This document shows positions 24,207 through 32,880 of a DNA stretch of 35,219 nt, in pieces. A program made the translations under genes and the position numbers. The stretch lies in assembly GCA_036752825.1 (NCBI GenBank), contig DAIORV010000008.1, positions 1 to 35,219 of the forward strand. Reading direction: 5' to 3'. The stretch comes from UBA5177 sp002413265 (GTDB lineage Bacteria > Chloroflexota > UBA5177). Each line of letters starts with the position of its first letter. Within the stretch, counting starts at the first letter, position 1. A model generated the notes under the pieces. The model did no database searches. It saw nothing but the letters and a program-made list of their open reading frames with translations, and was not told where the DNA came from.

Positions 24207-25961
24207 CTATGCGTCCGGATCGGGTCCAGACCGCTCCCTCGACCGGCGCGGCTGGCTGGCCTGGCGCTCGCGCTCCTCTTCGGCGAGTACCCTTCTCAGG
24301 ATCTTGAGACCGGCTGACTTTGGCAGCTCCGAGCGAAACTCAACGGCCCTGGGTACCTTTGCCTTGGAAAGACGCTCCGCCGCGAACTGCGTTATGTCCT
24401 TTTTGGTCGCCTCTTCGCCCGGCTTCAACACGATGAACGCCTTGGCGATCTCTCCACCGAACGGATGCGGCACGCCCACCACCGCCGCTTCCTGTACCTT
24501 CGGATGCTCGTAGAGAACCTCCTCCACTTCGCGTGGATAGATGTTCTCGCCCCCGGTGATGATGAGATCCTTCTTTCGATCGACTATGTAGAACCAGCCG
24601 TCCTCGTCCATGCGCGCGATGTCACCGGTGTGCAGCCATCCACCTTTCAGCGCTTCGGCCGTCTCCTGCTCCCGCCTCCAATACCCCTGCATCACCTGCG
24701 GGCCTCGCACGACAAGTTCACCTTCCTCTCCCGGAGGAACCGGCTGATCGTCGTCCCCCACGATCCTCGCATCGGTATCTGGGACCGGCAGGCCCATGCT
24801 TCCTGCCGGACTCTCGCCCTTGTGTGGCTGCGAATGCGTAAGCGGCGATGCCTCAGAAAGGCCGTAGCCCTCGTAGAGATGCCCGCCTGTAATGCGTTCG
24901 AACTCTCGTTTGACTTCCAGTGGGAGTGGAGCGCCTCCGCAGCAACACACGTCGATAGAGGACAAATCGTAGTCCTTATGGCGTCGATCATTGGTGACAG
25001 CCACATATAGGGTCGGCACACCGGGGAATATCGTGGGCCGATGCCGTCTCACGGCCTCGAAGATGTCCATCGTGACCGGACGGGCGATCAACACGGTGTT
25101 GGCAGCAAGCAGAAGGCCCGCATTCATGACGAGAGTGACTCCATAGACGTGAAAGAAGGGAAGCACCGCGAGAATCGTCTCCTGCCCGTCTTTCAGACGT
25201 GGAAACAGTCCCTTCATCTGAGTTGCGTTCGCGATCAGACCGCCGTGAGTAAGCATGGCCGCCTTCGGCAGGCCAGTCGTTCCGCCGGTGTACTGCAAGA
25301 CGGCAACATCTGACGACTTTACGACGGTTGCGACCTCTTCCTTCTTGCCGCCCCGCATGAACGAAAGCATGGGCTGGACTCGCGGACCGTACTCGACAGG
25401 CATCTTTGGCTTTGGAGTTTTGCCTGTCCAGCCGGCCGCCAGGCGCTTCCACGCCGGCATGAAGTCCGTGACCGTTCCGACAACCACCGTCTCGACGCCT
25501 GCTCGCTCCCAAACTGAGGCAACTTTGTCGTACAGAAGATCGATTGTCACGACGACTCGTGCGCCCGAATCCTCAATCAGATTCTCGATCTCGCGCTCTA
25601 CGGAGGTTGGGGATACTGCCGCGAGCCGGGCCCCAAGCCGAAGCGTCCCAAAATACGTAACCGGGAAATGCGGGATGTTGGGCAGCAAAACCAGCACTGC
25701 GTCGCCCTTCTTCACTCCCGCTCTTTGCAGCGCTCCTGCCATTGCCGCGGCCTGGTCACGAAGCTGCCGAAACGTCATGCCGTTGTTCTGGAAGACGAAC
25801 GCTCCGTGGTCGCCGTACCCGTCCAAGGTCTGTTCGAGAAGCTGCCAGATCGAGATATCCGGGTAGTTCAGCGAGCCCGGCACATCGGCAGGATACTGTG
25901 CAAGCCAGGGCCGTGCATCGTACGCGGCGGCGTTTGAGGAGACTCGATCTTCTGTCTGCAT
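24207..25961 (-). CDS. Long-chain fatty-acid-CoA ligase (AMP-binding family)
   Basis: A 584-residue adenylate-forming enzyme that activates a carboxylate, most likely a long-chain fatty acid, to acyl-AMP and then acyl-CoA. Core motifs: the ATP loop YTGGTTGLPK (224-233), PFFHVYG, GAPLPLEV, YGLSEASP, GWLHTGDIA and DRKKDLIITGGENIYPREVE. The late catalytic lysine is in PKSAGLKILRR (K553); the usual Gly before this Lys is Leu, a small deviation. ATG 25961 was chosen for GGAGGAGG just upstream; a frame to 26030 would add 23 residues. A TGC-TACGAT extended -10 (25989-25994) gives a leader of about 20 bases. It follows rel on the same strand after 106 bases. Acyl chain length is not predictable. Confidence 0.92.
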   Translation of the reverse strand: MQTEDRVSSNAAAYDARPWLAQYPADVPGSLNYPDISIWQLLEQTLDGYGDHGAFVFQNNGMTFRQLRDQAAAMAGALQRAGVKKGDAVLVLLPNIPHFPVTYFGTLRLGARLAAVSPTSVEREIENLIEDSGARVVVTIDLLYDKVASVWERAGVETVVVGTVTDFMPAWKRLAAGWTGKTPKPKMPVEYGPRVQPMLSFMRGGKKEEVATVVKSSDVAVLQYTGGTTGLPKAAMLTHGGLIANATQMKGLFPRLKDGQETILAVLPFFHVYGVTLVMNAGLLLAANTVLIARPVTMDIFEAVRRHRPTIFPGVPTLYVAVTNDRRHKDYDLSSIDVCCCGGAPLPLEVKREFERITGGHLYEGYGLSEASPLTHSQPHKGESPAGSMGLPVPDTDARIVGDDDQPVPPGEEGELVVRGPQVMQGYWRREQETAEALKGGWLHTGDIARMDEDGWFYIVDRKKDLIITGGENIYPREVEEVLYEHPKVQEAAVVGVPHPFGGEIAKAFIVLKPGEEATKKDITQFAAERLSKAKVPRAVEFRSELPKSAGLKILRRVLAEEERERQASQPRRSRERSGPDPDA

Positions 25962-25988
25962 TCGCCTCCTCCTCTCAAGCTCGCCGTA

Positions 25989-25994
25989 ATCGTA
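25989..25994 (-). promoter_or_regulatory. Possible extended -10 promoter for the acyl-CoA ligase gene
   Basis: On the minus strand TACGAT is preceded by TGC, giving an extended -10, 27 bases before the ATG at 25961. The -35 region (TTTTCG at 17 bases) is poor. It would allow expression independent of rel. Confidence 0.35.
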
Positions 25995-26067
25995 GCACGC
26001 AAGAGAAGTAACGAAAATCCGAGAATCCACGCAGAAATGTCAGAGTGGTCGCGAATTTACCGAGAGT

Positions 26068-28335
26068 TTACGCCGTCTGTTCCTTCGTCTTTCGAGTCTT
26101 GCCCTGTCGGCGCACATCGAGTACGCCCTTGACCCGCTCCAAACGGTTGAAGACGCGAGACAGTTGGTCGACGCCGGCGATCCGCAGCGTAGCCGTCAGT
26201 ATCGCCCGTCCGTCCGGATGCGTGTCTGCGGTGGCGGATGCCATGCTGACCCGCTCATCCGCGACGGTTATAGCGACGTCTCGCAGTAGGCCCTCGCGAT
26301 CCCACGCTTCGATGACGACGGTGACCGGATAGAGCTGCTGGTCATCGGTCGGTCCCCAATCCACGTTGACTATGCGCTCGGTTTCCTTCTCAGCCTGGAT
26401 CCGGGGACAGTCGGCACGGTGCACGGTTACTCCCCGGCCCCGAGTGATGTATCCAACGATCGGGTCACCAGGCGCCGGAAGGCAATCGCTGGCCAGACTC
26501 GTCAAAAGGTCCCCCACCCCCAGCACGCGAACCTGTCCCGGCGCCGCGGGCTTGAAGGGCGGCGCATGAAGTGGAATTGCCTCCTCTTCCTCTTCGAGCA
26601 CCCCCAGCCGGTTCATTACTTGATGCAGGGTGAGCGCGCCATATCCCAGCTGAGCCAGCAGGTCTTCGCCCCCGCGCAGTCCGAGCTGTGAGGCCACCTC
26701 TGCAAGGGCGGGCGCTCCAAGCTCATTGAGCGTGCCCTGCCCTATCTTCTGAAGCTCCGCGTCAAGCATCTCCCGGCCGCGTGCGATGTTGTCCTCGCGA
26801 TTCTGACGCTTGAACCACTGGCGAATTTTCTGCCTCGCGTTTGCGCTGCGAACAAAAGACAGCCAGTCGCGACCCGGGCCGTGCGCCTGTTTCGTGGTCA
26901 GAATCTCGACTCGGTCACCGGTTTGCAGTGGCGAGTCGAGCGGGACCATGAGCCCGTTCACCTTCGCCCCGATCGTGCGATGCCCAAGCTCCGTATGGAT
27001 TCGATATGCGAAATCCACCGGGGTAGAGGCGGTAGGGAGATCGATGATGTCGCCCCGGGGACTGAACACAAATACCTGGCCGGTAAACATGTCCATCTTC
27101 AGCGTGTCCACGAATTCAGCGGCGTCCGGATCCAGCTCGTCCTGCCACTGCATCAGCGCTTGGATCCAGTCGGACAACGTCCGCGGCAGGTTCTCCGAGC
27201 CGCCCTGCTCCTTGTAATACCAGTGCGTGGCCACGCCGTACTCGGCGACCTCGTGCATGTCCCGCGTACGTATCTGAACCTCGACCGGCCTCGAATCTTC
27301 CATGTAGACCGTCGTGTGCAGGGAACGATAGCCGTTGGTCTTTGCCACCGCGATGTAGTCCTTGAACCTGGCGGGTACCGGCAGCCAGAGCTCATGCACC
27401 AGACCCATGACCTGGTAACAGTCGGGAATGCTCTCGGCCAGAACTCGCAGTGCGAAGAGATCGTAGACCCGGCTGAGGTCCATCTGGATATCAGGTCGCA
27501 GCAGCTTCTTATAAATGCTGTAGAGGTGCTTTGCGCGCCCCGTGACGTCGGCATCGATGCCGCGCTGGGCCAGGTGCTCTTTCAGGTCTTCCGCCATGCT
27601 CGTGATGTAGGTATCTCGGCTCGCGCGTTCCTCGGCGAGCTGGTTTACGAGCCACCGGTAGTCCTCCGGCTCCAGATACTTGAACGCCAGATCTTCCAGC
27701 GGTGTTTTGATCTTGGCGATACCTAGTCGACCGGCCAAGGGCGCATAGATTTCTCTCGTGTCGAGAGCGATGCGCCGCTGCTTTTCGGGTGTCTGAAAGT
27801 CCAGCGTCCGCATGTTGTGGAGTCGATCGGCCAGCTTGACGATGACCACCCTCGGATCCTCCGCCATCGCGAGGAACATCTTCCGCACGTTCTCGGCCTG
27901 TAGCTTCTGACGGTCCACTCGCATGCGGCGATCCTCGCCTTCGCCGTGTTCCACCGTCCACCGTCGATGTCTATGACCGATCTCGCCGAACTTGGAGACG
28001 CCTTCGACAATGCGAGCAATCGCCCTTCCGAAGTCCCGCTCCAGATCCTCGTAGGTCACGTCCGTGTCTTCCAGCGTGTCGTGGAGGAGTCCCGCGGCTA
28101 TCGACGTCACGTCGAGGCGCAGGGACGCGAGATACAAGGCAGTCGCGATCAGGTGAACGAGGTAGGGATCACCAGATTTCCGCATTTGTCCCGCGTGCGC
28201 CTTTTCGGCGAACGCGTGGGCCCGGACCAAGTTGTCGATGGCCGGTGCGGGAAGATACTGCCCCGCCTCCTCGAGCACGCGATCGAACGTTGGAGAAGTG
28301 TCTCTCGGTAGCTCGCTTGGTGCCACAACTGGCAT
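26068..28335 (-). CDS. rel: Bifunctional (p)ppGpp synthetase/hydrolase (Rel/SpoT family)
   Basis: A 755-residue long RSH enzyme that makes and breaks (p)ppGpp, the stringent-response alarmone. The HD hydrolase domain has H61, the H85-D86 pair (GLLHDTLEDTD) and KLADRLHNMRTL, so hydrolysis should be active. The synthetase domain has GRAKHLYSIYKKL, RVYDLFALRVL, the RFKDYIA motif typical of bifunctional enzymes rather than RelA's acidic form, TNGYRSLHTTVY and VEVQIRTRDMHEVAEYG with ATHWYYKE. A TGS domain (FVFSPRGDIIDLPTASTPVDFAY, about 400-460) and a C-terminal ACT domain (VTVVIEAWDREGLLRDVAI) follow; the ZFD region has HRADCPRI. ATG 28335 follows AGAGAG. A palindrome with -35-like TTGTCA lies upstream. 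Confidence 0.96.
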   Translation of the reverse strand: MPVVAPSELPRDTSPTFDRVLEEAGQYLPAPAIDNLVRAHAFAEKAHAGQMRKSGDPYLVHLIATALYLASLRLDVTSIAAGLLHDTLEDTDVTYEDLERDFGRAIARIVEGVSKFGEIGHRHRRWTVEHGEGEDRRMRVDRQKLQAENVRKMFLAMAEDPRVVIVKLADRLHNMRTLDFQTPEKQRRIALDTREIYAPLAGRLGIAKIKTPLEDLAFKYLEPEDYRWLVNQLAEERASRDTYITSMAEDLKEHLAQRGIDADVTGRAKHLYSIYKKLLRPDIQMDLSRVYDLFALRVLAESIPDCYQVMGLVHELWLPVPARFKDYIAVAKTNGYRSLHTTVYMEDSRPVEVQIRTRDMHEVAEYGVATHWYYKEQGGSENLPRTLSDWIQALMQWQDELDPDAAEFVDTLKMDMFTGQVFVFSPRGDIIDLPTASTPVDFAYRIHTELGHRTIGAKVNGLMVPLDSPLQTGDRVEILTTKQAHGPGRDWLSFVRSANARQKIRQWFKRQNREDNIARGREMLDAELQKIGQGTLNELGAPALAEVASQLGLRGGEDLLAQLGYGALTLHQVMNRLGVLEEEEEAIPLHAPPFKPAAPGQVRVLGVGDLLTSLASDCLPAPGDPIVGYITRGRGVTVHRADCPRIQAEKETERIVNVDWGPTDDQQLYPVTVVIEAWDREGLLRDVAITVADERVSMASATADTHPDGRAILTATLRIAGVDQLSRVFNRLERVKGVLDVRRQGKTRKTKEQTA

Positions 28336-28361
28336 GAATCTCTCTCATATGGAAAAGAGCC

Positions 28362-28375
28362 CTGACAATTGTCAG
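28362..28375. promoter_or_regulatory. Perfect 14-bp palindrome in the rel/flippase-like divergent region
   Basis: CTGACAATTGTCAG is its own reverse complement and lies 27 bases upstream of rel and 66 bases upstream of the divergent membrane-protein gene. It contains TTGTCA on each strand, so it could double as back-to-back -35 elements; rightward, TAAAGT at 28390-28395 is 15 bases away, while no good -10 is seen leftward. An operator for a dimeric regulator is equally possible. Confidence 0.45.
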
Positions 28376-28440
28376 AGCCGGGGCAGTAGTAAAGTGTACG
28401 ACACCTGAGACAATTCGGCAAGCGAACAGGACCGCATACC

Positions 28441-29397
28441 GTGTCGCTATCCTTGCTTGTGTCGACCCTTATCGGGCTCTATCGCAACAAGCTGATTCGC
28501 CTTGCTTTGACCCTTTTGCTGGCCGGCGTCGTGATCATCAAGGCCGACCCACAAAGGATAGCCAGGGCGGCGGGCAGCGTCAGGCCGTCATACCTGCTGC
28601 TGGCGCTGGTCCTCACCGTGCCCTTCCTTGCTCTCAAAGCCGCTCGCTGGTACCTGATGTTGAGGGAAGCCTCCATCGAAGCCTCTGCAGGGGAGGCAGT
28701 ACGTTCGCTCCTCGGCGGGATGGGCCTCGCCCTGGTGACTCCGGCCAGGGTCGGGGAGGTGGTTCGCGCTGCTTACATACGAGATCCACAAAAGCTCAAG
28801 ATCGCGGGCCTGGTGCTGTTGGACAAGGGCTTCGACGTGCTCGTCTTGTGCGGGCTCTCGATTGCGGGCGCCTGGGCCCTTCTCGGCCCTCTCGTTGGAG
28901 CTGCTCTCGCCTGTGTCGCCCTGGCAGGACTGGTCGCCGTGTACGCGCCTCTCCAAGTCCATGGCGGGCTTCGTAGAGTCTCGCAACGTTTGCCGGGCGA
29001 AACTCGCCTGAATCGGCTTTGGAGCAGCCTTGAGTCTCTCTCACCGGTTGCCACGACCGTCTATCTGCTACTGACGGCGCTCTCCTTTGCAGTCGTCCTC
29101 GTCCAGTTCGGCATTATCCTGCTGAGCTGGAAGGCGTGGTCGCTGGACATCGTGTTTCTCACCTTTCCTCTCGTCGTGCTGACAAACGTGCTCCCTGTAA
29201 CGATTGGCGGCCTTGGTGTTCGTGAAGGGGCCGCGGCCCTTCTCCTCAGCCACTACAACGTTTCTCCCGCGCACGCGGCCCTGGCCGCATTCCTGATGTT
29301 TGCGGTGAATACGGCGCTTCCCGGACTGATCGGCGTGCTGGTCCTGCCGGTCGTCGGCGGTCCCACAGTTCGGCCTCGTACTGCAGCGGGACCGTGA
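28441..29397 (+). CDS. Lysylphosphatidylglycerol synthase transmembrane-like (flippase-type) protein
   Basis: A 318-residue membrane protein with about eight helices of the LPG_synthase_TM (UPF0104/AglD-like) family. Family motifs are LKAARWYLMLREA near residue 65, MGLALVTPARVGEVVRAAYI (93-112) and LPVTIGGLGVREGAAALLL (about 260-278). No catalytic lysyltransferase domain follows, so this is the stand-alone membrane form, which is usually linked to lipid or polyprenyl-glycan export or to unknown roles. GTG start at 28441. Its TGA stop overlaps the GTG of the next DUF2079 gene as GTGA, so the two are coupled and may work on the same lipid-linked sugar. The exact substrate is unknown. Confidence 0.87.
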   Translation: MSLSLLVSTLIGLYRNKLIRLALTLLLAGVVIIKADPQRIARAAGSVRPSYLLLALVLTVPFLALKAARWYLMLREASIEASAGEAVRSLLGGMGLALVTPARVGEVVRAAYIRDPQKLKIAGLVLLDKGFDVLVLCGLSIAGAWALLGPLVGAALACVALAGLVAVYAPLQVHGGLRRVSQRLPGETRLNRLWSSLESLSPVATTVYLLLTALSFAVVLVQFGIILLSWKAWSLDIVFLTFPLVVLTNVLPVTIGGLGVREGAAALLLSHYNVSPAHAALAAFLMFAVNTALPGLIGVLVLPVVGGPTVRPRTAAGP

Positions 29398-31373
29398 CCG
29401 AAGAGGGCCGACAGCCGGCGTGGCGCCTGCCAAAGCTGGCCGAATGGATTTTTCTCGCGCTTCTGGTCGTTGGCTTCGCAGCTCTCTTCTCCTGGCTCAG
29501 CCTGGAGCGCCACTTCGCCTTCCAGTCCCACGCTTTCGACCTTGGAAACATGGACCAAGCCGCGTGGAACACGGCGCACGGTCATCTCCTTCGCTTCACC
29601 GACATGGAGATTCACGGCCGAACGCTAACCTCTCGCCTGGCCATTCACGTCGAGCCCCTGCTCATTCCGCTCTCACTTCTGTACTGGATCCACTCGGGGC
29701 CTGAGACTCTTCTTGTCCTCCAGCCGATCGTCGTTGCGCTGGGAGCCATTCCCATCTACCTGCTTGCTCGACGCCTACTTGATGGCTCTTCGCTAGCATT
29801 AGTCTTTCCGGTTGCTTTTCTCGCCCACCCGAGCCTGCAAAACGCGGTTCTCGACGACTTTCACACCGTCACACTCAGTGCTTCTCTGCTCGCCTGGACG
29901 GTGTATTTTCTGCACACGAGACGGCTGCTCTGGTACGGCCTGTTCGCTCTTCTAGCAGCAGCAACAAAAGAGGAGGTAAGCCTCCTGATCGCGGCTCTCG
30001 GCTTGTGGCTCTGGGTGCGAGGAAACCGGAAGGCTGCCGCCGTCAGCATCGTGACGGGAATTGGCTGGTTTCTGGTTTGCGAAGAGATCATCATTCCTCA
30101 CTACAACTTCACCGGGCAGTCCCCGTACCTCGATCGCTACGCGTACCTTGGTCATGGAATTTCCGGCATCCTTCACGGCATACTGGCGCACCCCGCAAGG
30201 CTCGGCGCTGTCCTTTCGTCCTCGTCGCGCCAAGCCTACTTACTCTTCTTGGTCCATCCTGTCGGACTTCTATCGCTCGCCGGCGCACCCGTGCTCTTGC
30301 TCACGGCCCCTGTTCTCGCCATCAACCTGCTCAGCACGGATGCCCACATGTACAGCGGCTACTATCAGTATTCCGCCGAGCTCGTCCCTTTTGTCGTCAT
30401 CTCCGCCGCCCATGGCGTCAGGTGGCTTGCGAGGTCCGGCGCCCATTTTCGCGCGTTTCGGTCGGGTCTGCTTCCTGTCGTCACGTGCGCCTTCATACTC
30501 GTCGCCTCACTGTGGGACTGCCGCCAGTGGGGATTCACTCCGTTTTCGAATGGCTTCGCGGTTCCGTCGTCCGGGGCTCACCAAGCCATCGAAAATCAGA
30601 TACTAGACAAGATTCCTCCCAACGCCGTGGTCGCGGCTGCGGACGAGATCGAGCCTCACGTCTCCGATCGACGTTGGGTCTACGTGCTCCCGACGATCCA
30701 TCCACGAAATGCTCCTCCGGCCCAGTACATCCTGCTGGATGCGTCGGTTCCATCCTCGCCTGTGACGCCCGTCGATCTTCGAGGCGCAGCAATCACTGCC
30801 CTTCACCATGGCTACCGCTTCGCCGACGTTCGAGACGGCCTGATGCTTCTGAAGCTTCAGCCGCGCACGCGCCTGTCAAACGCCGGATATTGCACCTGCT
30901 TCTTCGATTTCACTCGTCTGCGGCCCGCTCACATGACGCGCCTCCACGCCCGCTGGGGACCTCTGGAGCTGCTGGGCTTCGTCATCCATCCGAGTTCGGA
31001 CTCGCTGAACCGCGCGCATCCGGCTATCGGAATCGACACCTACTGGAAGCTCAACGGACATCTGAGCCGCGCCCCCACAATCGAGGTCCTGTTCAGCCCC
31101 GAATACACGGGACGTCATCCGTCCCTCTCTCGTACCTGGACGCAGTCGACGGACAGTCCAACGACCGTTTGGCTCTCTCCAACGTCGTGGGACTTGAACC
31201 GTGGTTATGATGCCCAGTTCGTCCCCTTTGTTCCCCCGTCCAGCACCGGGACCAAGGTAGACGTAGCGGTCCGCGTGACCGGATTGCAATCCGTCAGGGG
31301 AGGCCCGGCCGGCAGTCTGATTCCCGGCTCACACAAAGCCATCCGGGTCGGTACAGTCAGCGTGACGCCCTGA
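29394..31373 (+). CDS. DUF2079 multi-pass membrane protein (putative GT-C-type glycosyltransferase), paralogue 2
   Basis: A 659-residue paralogue of the protein at 10388-12382, sharing the same ordered motifs: FDLGNMDQAAWNTAHGH (48-64), RLAIHVEPLLIPLS, ETLLVLQPIVVALGAIPIYL, LDDFHTVTLS and AATKEEVSLLIAA. About ten membrane helices are followed by an external segment (EIEPHVSDRRWVYVLP) and a C-terminal beta-sandwich of about 130 residues (IGIDTYWKLNG). It keeps an Asp in GNMD where paralogue 1 has Gly. GT-C-like transfer of a polyprenyl-linked sugar is the likely role but unproven. The GTG start overlaps the preceding stop (GTGA). The mscS-like gene follows after 38 bases. Confidence 0.9.
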   Translation: MTEEGRQPAWRLPKLAEWIFLALLVVGFAALFSWLSLERHFAFQSHAFDLGNMDQAAWNTAHGHLLRFTDMEIHGRTLTSRLAIHVEPLLIPLSLLYWIHSGPETLLVLQPIVVALGAIPIYLLARRLLDGSSLALVFPVAFLAHPSLQNAVLDDFHTVTLSASLLAWTVYFLHTRRLLWYGLFALLAAATKEEVSLLIAALGLWLWVRGNRKAAAVSIVTGIGWFLVCEEIIIPHYNFTGQSPYLDRYAYLGHGISGILHGILAHPARLGAVLSSSSRQAYLLFLVHPVGLLSLAGAPVLLLTAPVLAINLLSTDAHMYSGYYQYSAELVPFVVISAAHGVRWLARSGAHFRAFRSGLLPVVTCAFILVASLWDCRQWGFTPFSNGFAVPSSGAHQAIENQILDKIPPNAVVAAADEIEPHVSDRRWVYVLPTIHPRNAPPAQYILLDASVPSSPVTPVDLRGAAITALHHGYRFADVRDGLMLLKLQPRTRLSNAGYCTCFFDFTRLRPAHMTRLHARWGPLELLGFVIHPSSDSLNRAHPAIGIDTYWKLNGHLSRAPTIEVLFSPEYTGRHPSLSRTWTQSTDSPTTVWLSPTSWDLNRGYDAQFVPFVPPSSTGTKVDVAVRVTGLQSVRGGPAGSLIPGSHKAIRVGTVSVTP

Positions 31374-31411
31374 CGTCAATTGCTAGACTTCAGTGATTTT
31401 GTCGAGGTGAC

Positions 31412-32245
31412 ATGGTGCTGGTAACGACCGCGATTGTGGCGGCCGCTCGCGCCGGTTCCCATCCCTGGTATGGGCACATCGGGGACAGCCTGCCGGACTA
31501 TGGCATCTCACTGGCGAAGGCGCTCGCCATTCTGATCCTCACGTATCTCGTGGCGGGGGGCGTCGCTCAGCGCTTTAGAAGCGGGTTCGAGCGTGGGGGC
31601 GTACCCGCCGATGTGTCGCTCCTGTTTGCCCGTGTGTCATGGGGTGTGGCTTGGGCGCTAGGCGTCATGTGGGCGTTCTACGCGGTCGGCAACGATCTAT
31701 CGCCTCTTGCGGCGCTCATTGGTGTGGTGGGCTTGGCTCTCAGCTTGTCACTTCAGTCCGTGCTGCAGAACCTCGTCGCCGGCATCTATCTGCTGATCGA
31801 GCGCCCCTTTGCGATAGGAGACACGATCGCGGTCGTGGGCCCGAACGGCGCGAACCATGAAGGCCGCGTGGAGGACGTTCAGATGCGGACGACCCATATG
31901 AGGAGCCGGGACAACGAGCTGATCCTCATGCCCAACGCGGCGATCTTCAACGGCGTGGTGACCAACCGAACCGCGGTGGGCGGGTACGCGACTCGTGTCA
32001 CTGTGACCTTCTCCAAAAAAACCGATCCTGAGGATGCGCGCCATCGGCTTAGTGCGCTGCTTGAGGCGCTCCCATCAATACTGGCAAACCCCGCCCCGAA
32101 TTTGCGCGTGGACAGTGTCGGTGAGGCCAGTTGGACGGGCTCGTTATCCTTCTGGGTCGCTTCAGCAGGCGCCTCTTCCGACGCCGTGTGGGCCATCGGC
32201 GGCGCGTTTCCCGAGGCGACCGTTAGCCCGGCAGCGACGGCGTGA
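31412..32245 (+). CDS. Small-conductance mechanosensitive channel (MscS family)
   Basis: A 277-residue MscS-type channel that opens on membrane stretch to release solutes during osmotic downshock. Three membrane segments are visible (about 32-50, 70-92 and 95-129); the pore helix TM3 reads GLALSLSLQSVLQNLVAG (107-124), with the Gly/Ala/Ser packing typical of MscS, followed by IERPFAIGDTIAV at the start of the beta domain and NELILMPNAAIFNGVVTN in the cytoplasmic cage. ATG 31412 has GAGGT 3 bases upstream. The stop overlaps the nadD GTG (GTGA). An osmotic role fits c-di-AMP signalling genes nearby, though no direct link is shown. Confidence 0.93.
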   Translation: MVLVTTAIVAAARAGSHPWYGHIGDSLPDYGISLAKALAILILTYLVAGGVAQRFRSGFERGGVPADVSLLFARVSWGVAWALGVMWAFYAVGNDLSPLAALIGVVGLALSLSLQSVLQNLVAGIYLLIERPFAIGDTIAVVGPNGANHEGRVEDVQMRTTHMRSRDNELILMPNAAIFNGVVTNRTAVGGYATRVTVTFSKKTDPEDARHRLSALLEALPSILANPAPNLRVDSVGEASWTGSLSFWVASAGASSDAVWAIGGAFPEATVSPAATA

Positions 32246-32880
32246 GCCGAGCGCGCGTCGGAGTATTCGGGGGCACGTTCGATCCCATTCACATCGGTCA
32301 CCTGGCGGCTGTGGAGGATGCGGCAAATCTCCTGACCCTCGAACGTGTGCTGTTCGTGCCGAATAGCGTCCCGCCTCACAAGCTTGATCGCACCATTAGC
32401 TCGACCGACGATCGTGTCGCGATGATCGAGCTTTCGATAGCCGACAACCCACTGTTCGAGCTGTCCTTGATCGAACTGGAGAGAGATGGACCGTCCTACA
32501 CTCTGGACACGCTGCGGGATCTCGCGAGTCAGAGACTCGACAGTGATCTCCTGTTTCTCGCCGGATACGATGCGCTCAGAGATTTGCATACCTGGCACCA
32601 GCCCGATCTCCTTTTGGCGGAATTCACGCTGGTGTTTATGGACCGCCCGTCGGGCTCATCGTTGCCCTGGCCGGATCTCGAAGCTCGATTCCCCGGCATT
32701 CGGAATCGAATCGAGATTCTATCGGTGCCGCAGCTCGAAATCAGTTCGGAAGACATTCGGCGGCGTGTGGCTGAAGCACGCCCCATTCGTTACTACGTTG
32801 CTCCGGAAGTCGAACGATATATTCGCGCGCACAAGCTCTACGGAAGCGACACTGTATCAAAGGAGGGGCTACATGAATGA
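32242..32880 (+). CDS. nadD: Nicotinate-mononucleotide adenylyltransferase (NadD)
   Basis: A 212-residue enzyme that adenylates nicotinate mononucleotide to deamido-NAD, an essential step of NAD synthesis. The nucleotidyltransferase motifs are complete: GVFGGTFDPIHIGHL (7-21, with the H17-x-G-H20 motif), VPNSVPPHK, DGPSYTLDTLRDL, a substrate motif reading AGYDALRDLHTWH where most NadD have GAD, and ISSEDIRRRV (about 171-180). GTG start at 32242 overlaps the mscS stop. Its end overlaps the osmC start by 8 bases. The common neighbours obg and rsfS are not present. The motif change Ala to Tyr should not remove function, since the Asp remains. Confidence 0.93.
   Translation: MSRARVGVFGGTFDPIHIGHLAAVEDAANLLTLERVLFVPNSVPPHKLDRTISSTDDRVAMIELSIADNPLFELSLIELERDGPSYTLDTLRDLASQRLDSDLLFLAGYDALRDLHTWHQPDLLLAEFTLVFMDRPSGSSLPWPDLEARFPGIRNRIEILSVPQLEISSEDIRRRVAEARPIRYYVAPEVERYIRAHKLYGSDTVSKEGLHE

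Noticed and set aside
24207..25961. Loss of function of the acyl-CoA ligase because the GK motif reads LK
   Set aside because: The catalytic Lys is kept and the adjacent Gly is only shifted by one residue; all other motifs are intact.
30005..31210. 401-codon frame overlapping the second DUF2079 gene
   Set aside because: Arg/Pro/Ser-rich shadow of a strongly supported membrane protein in another frame; no family features.
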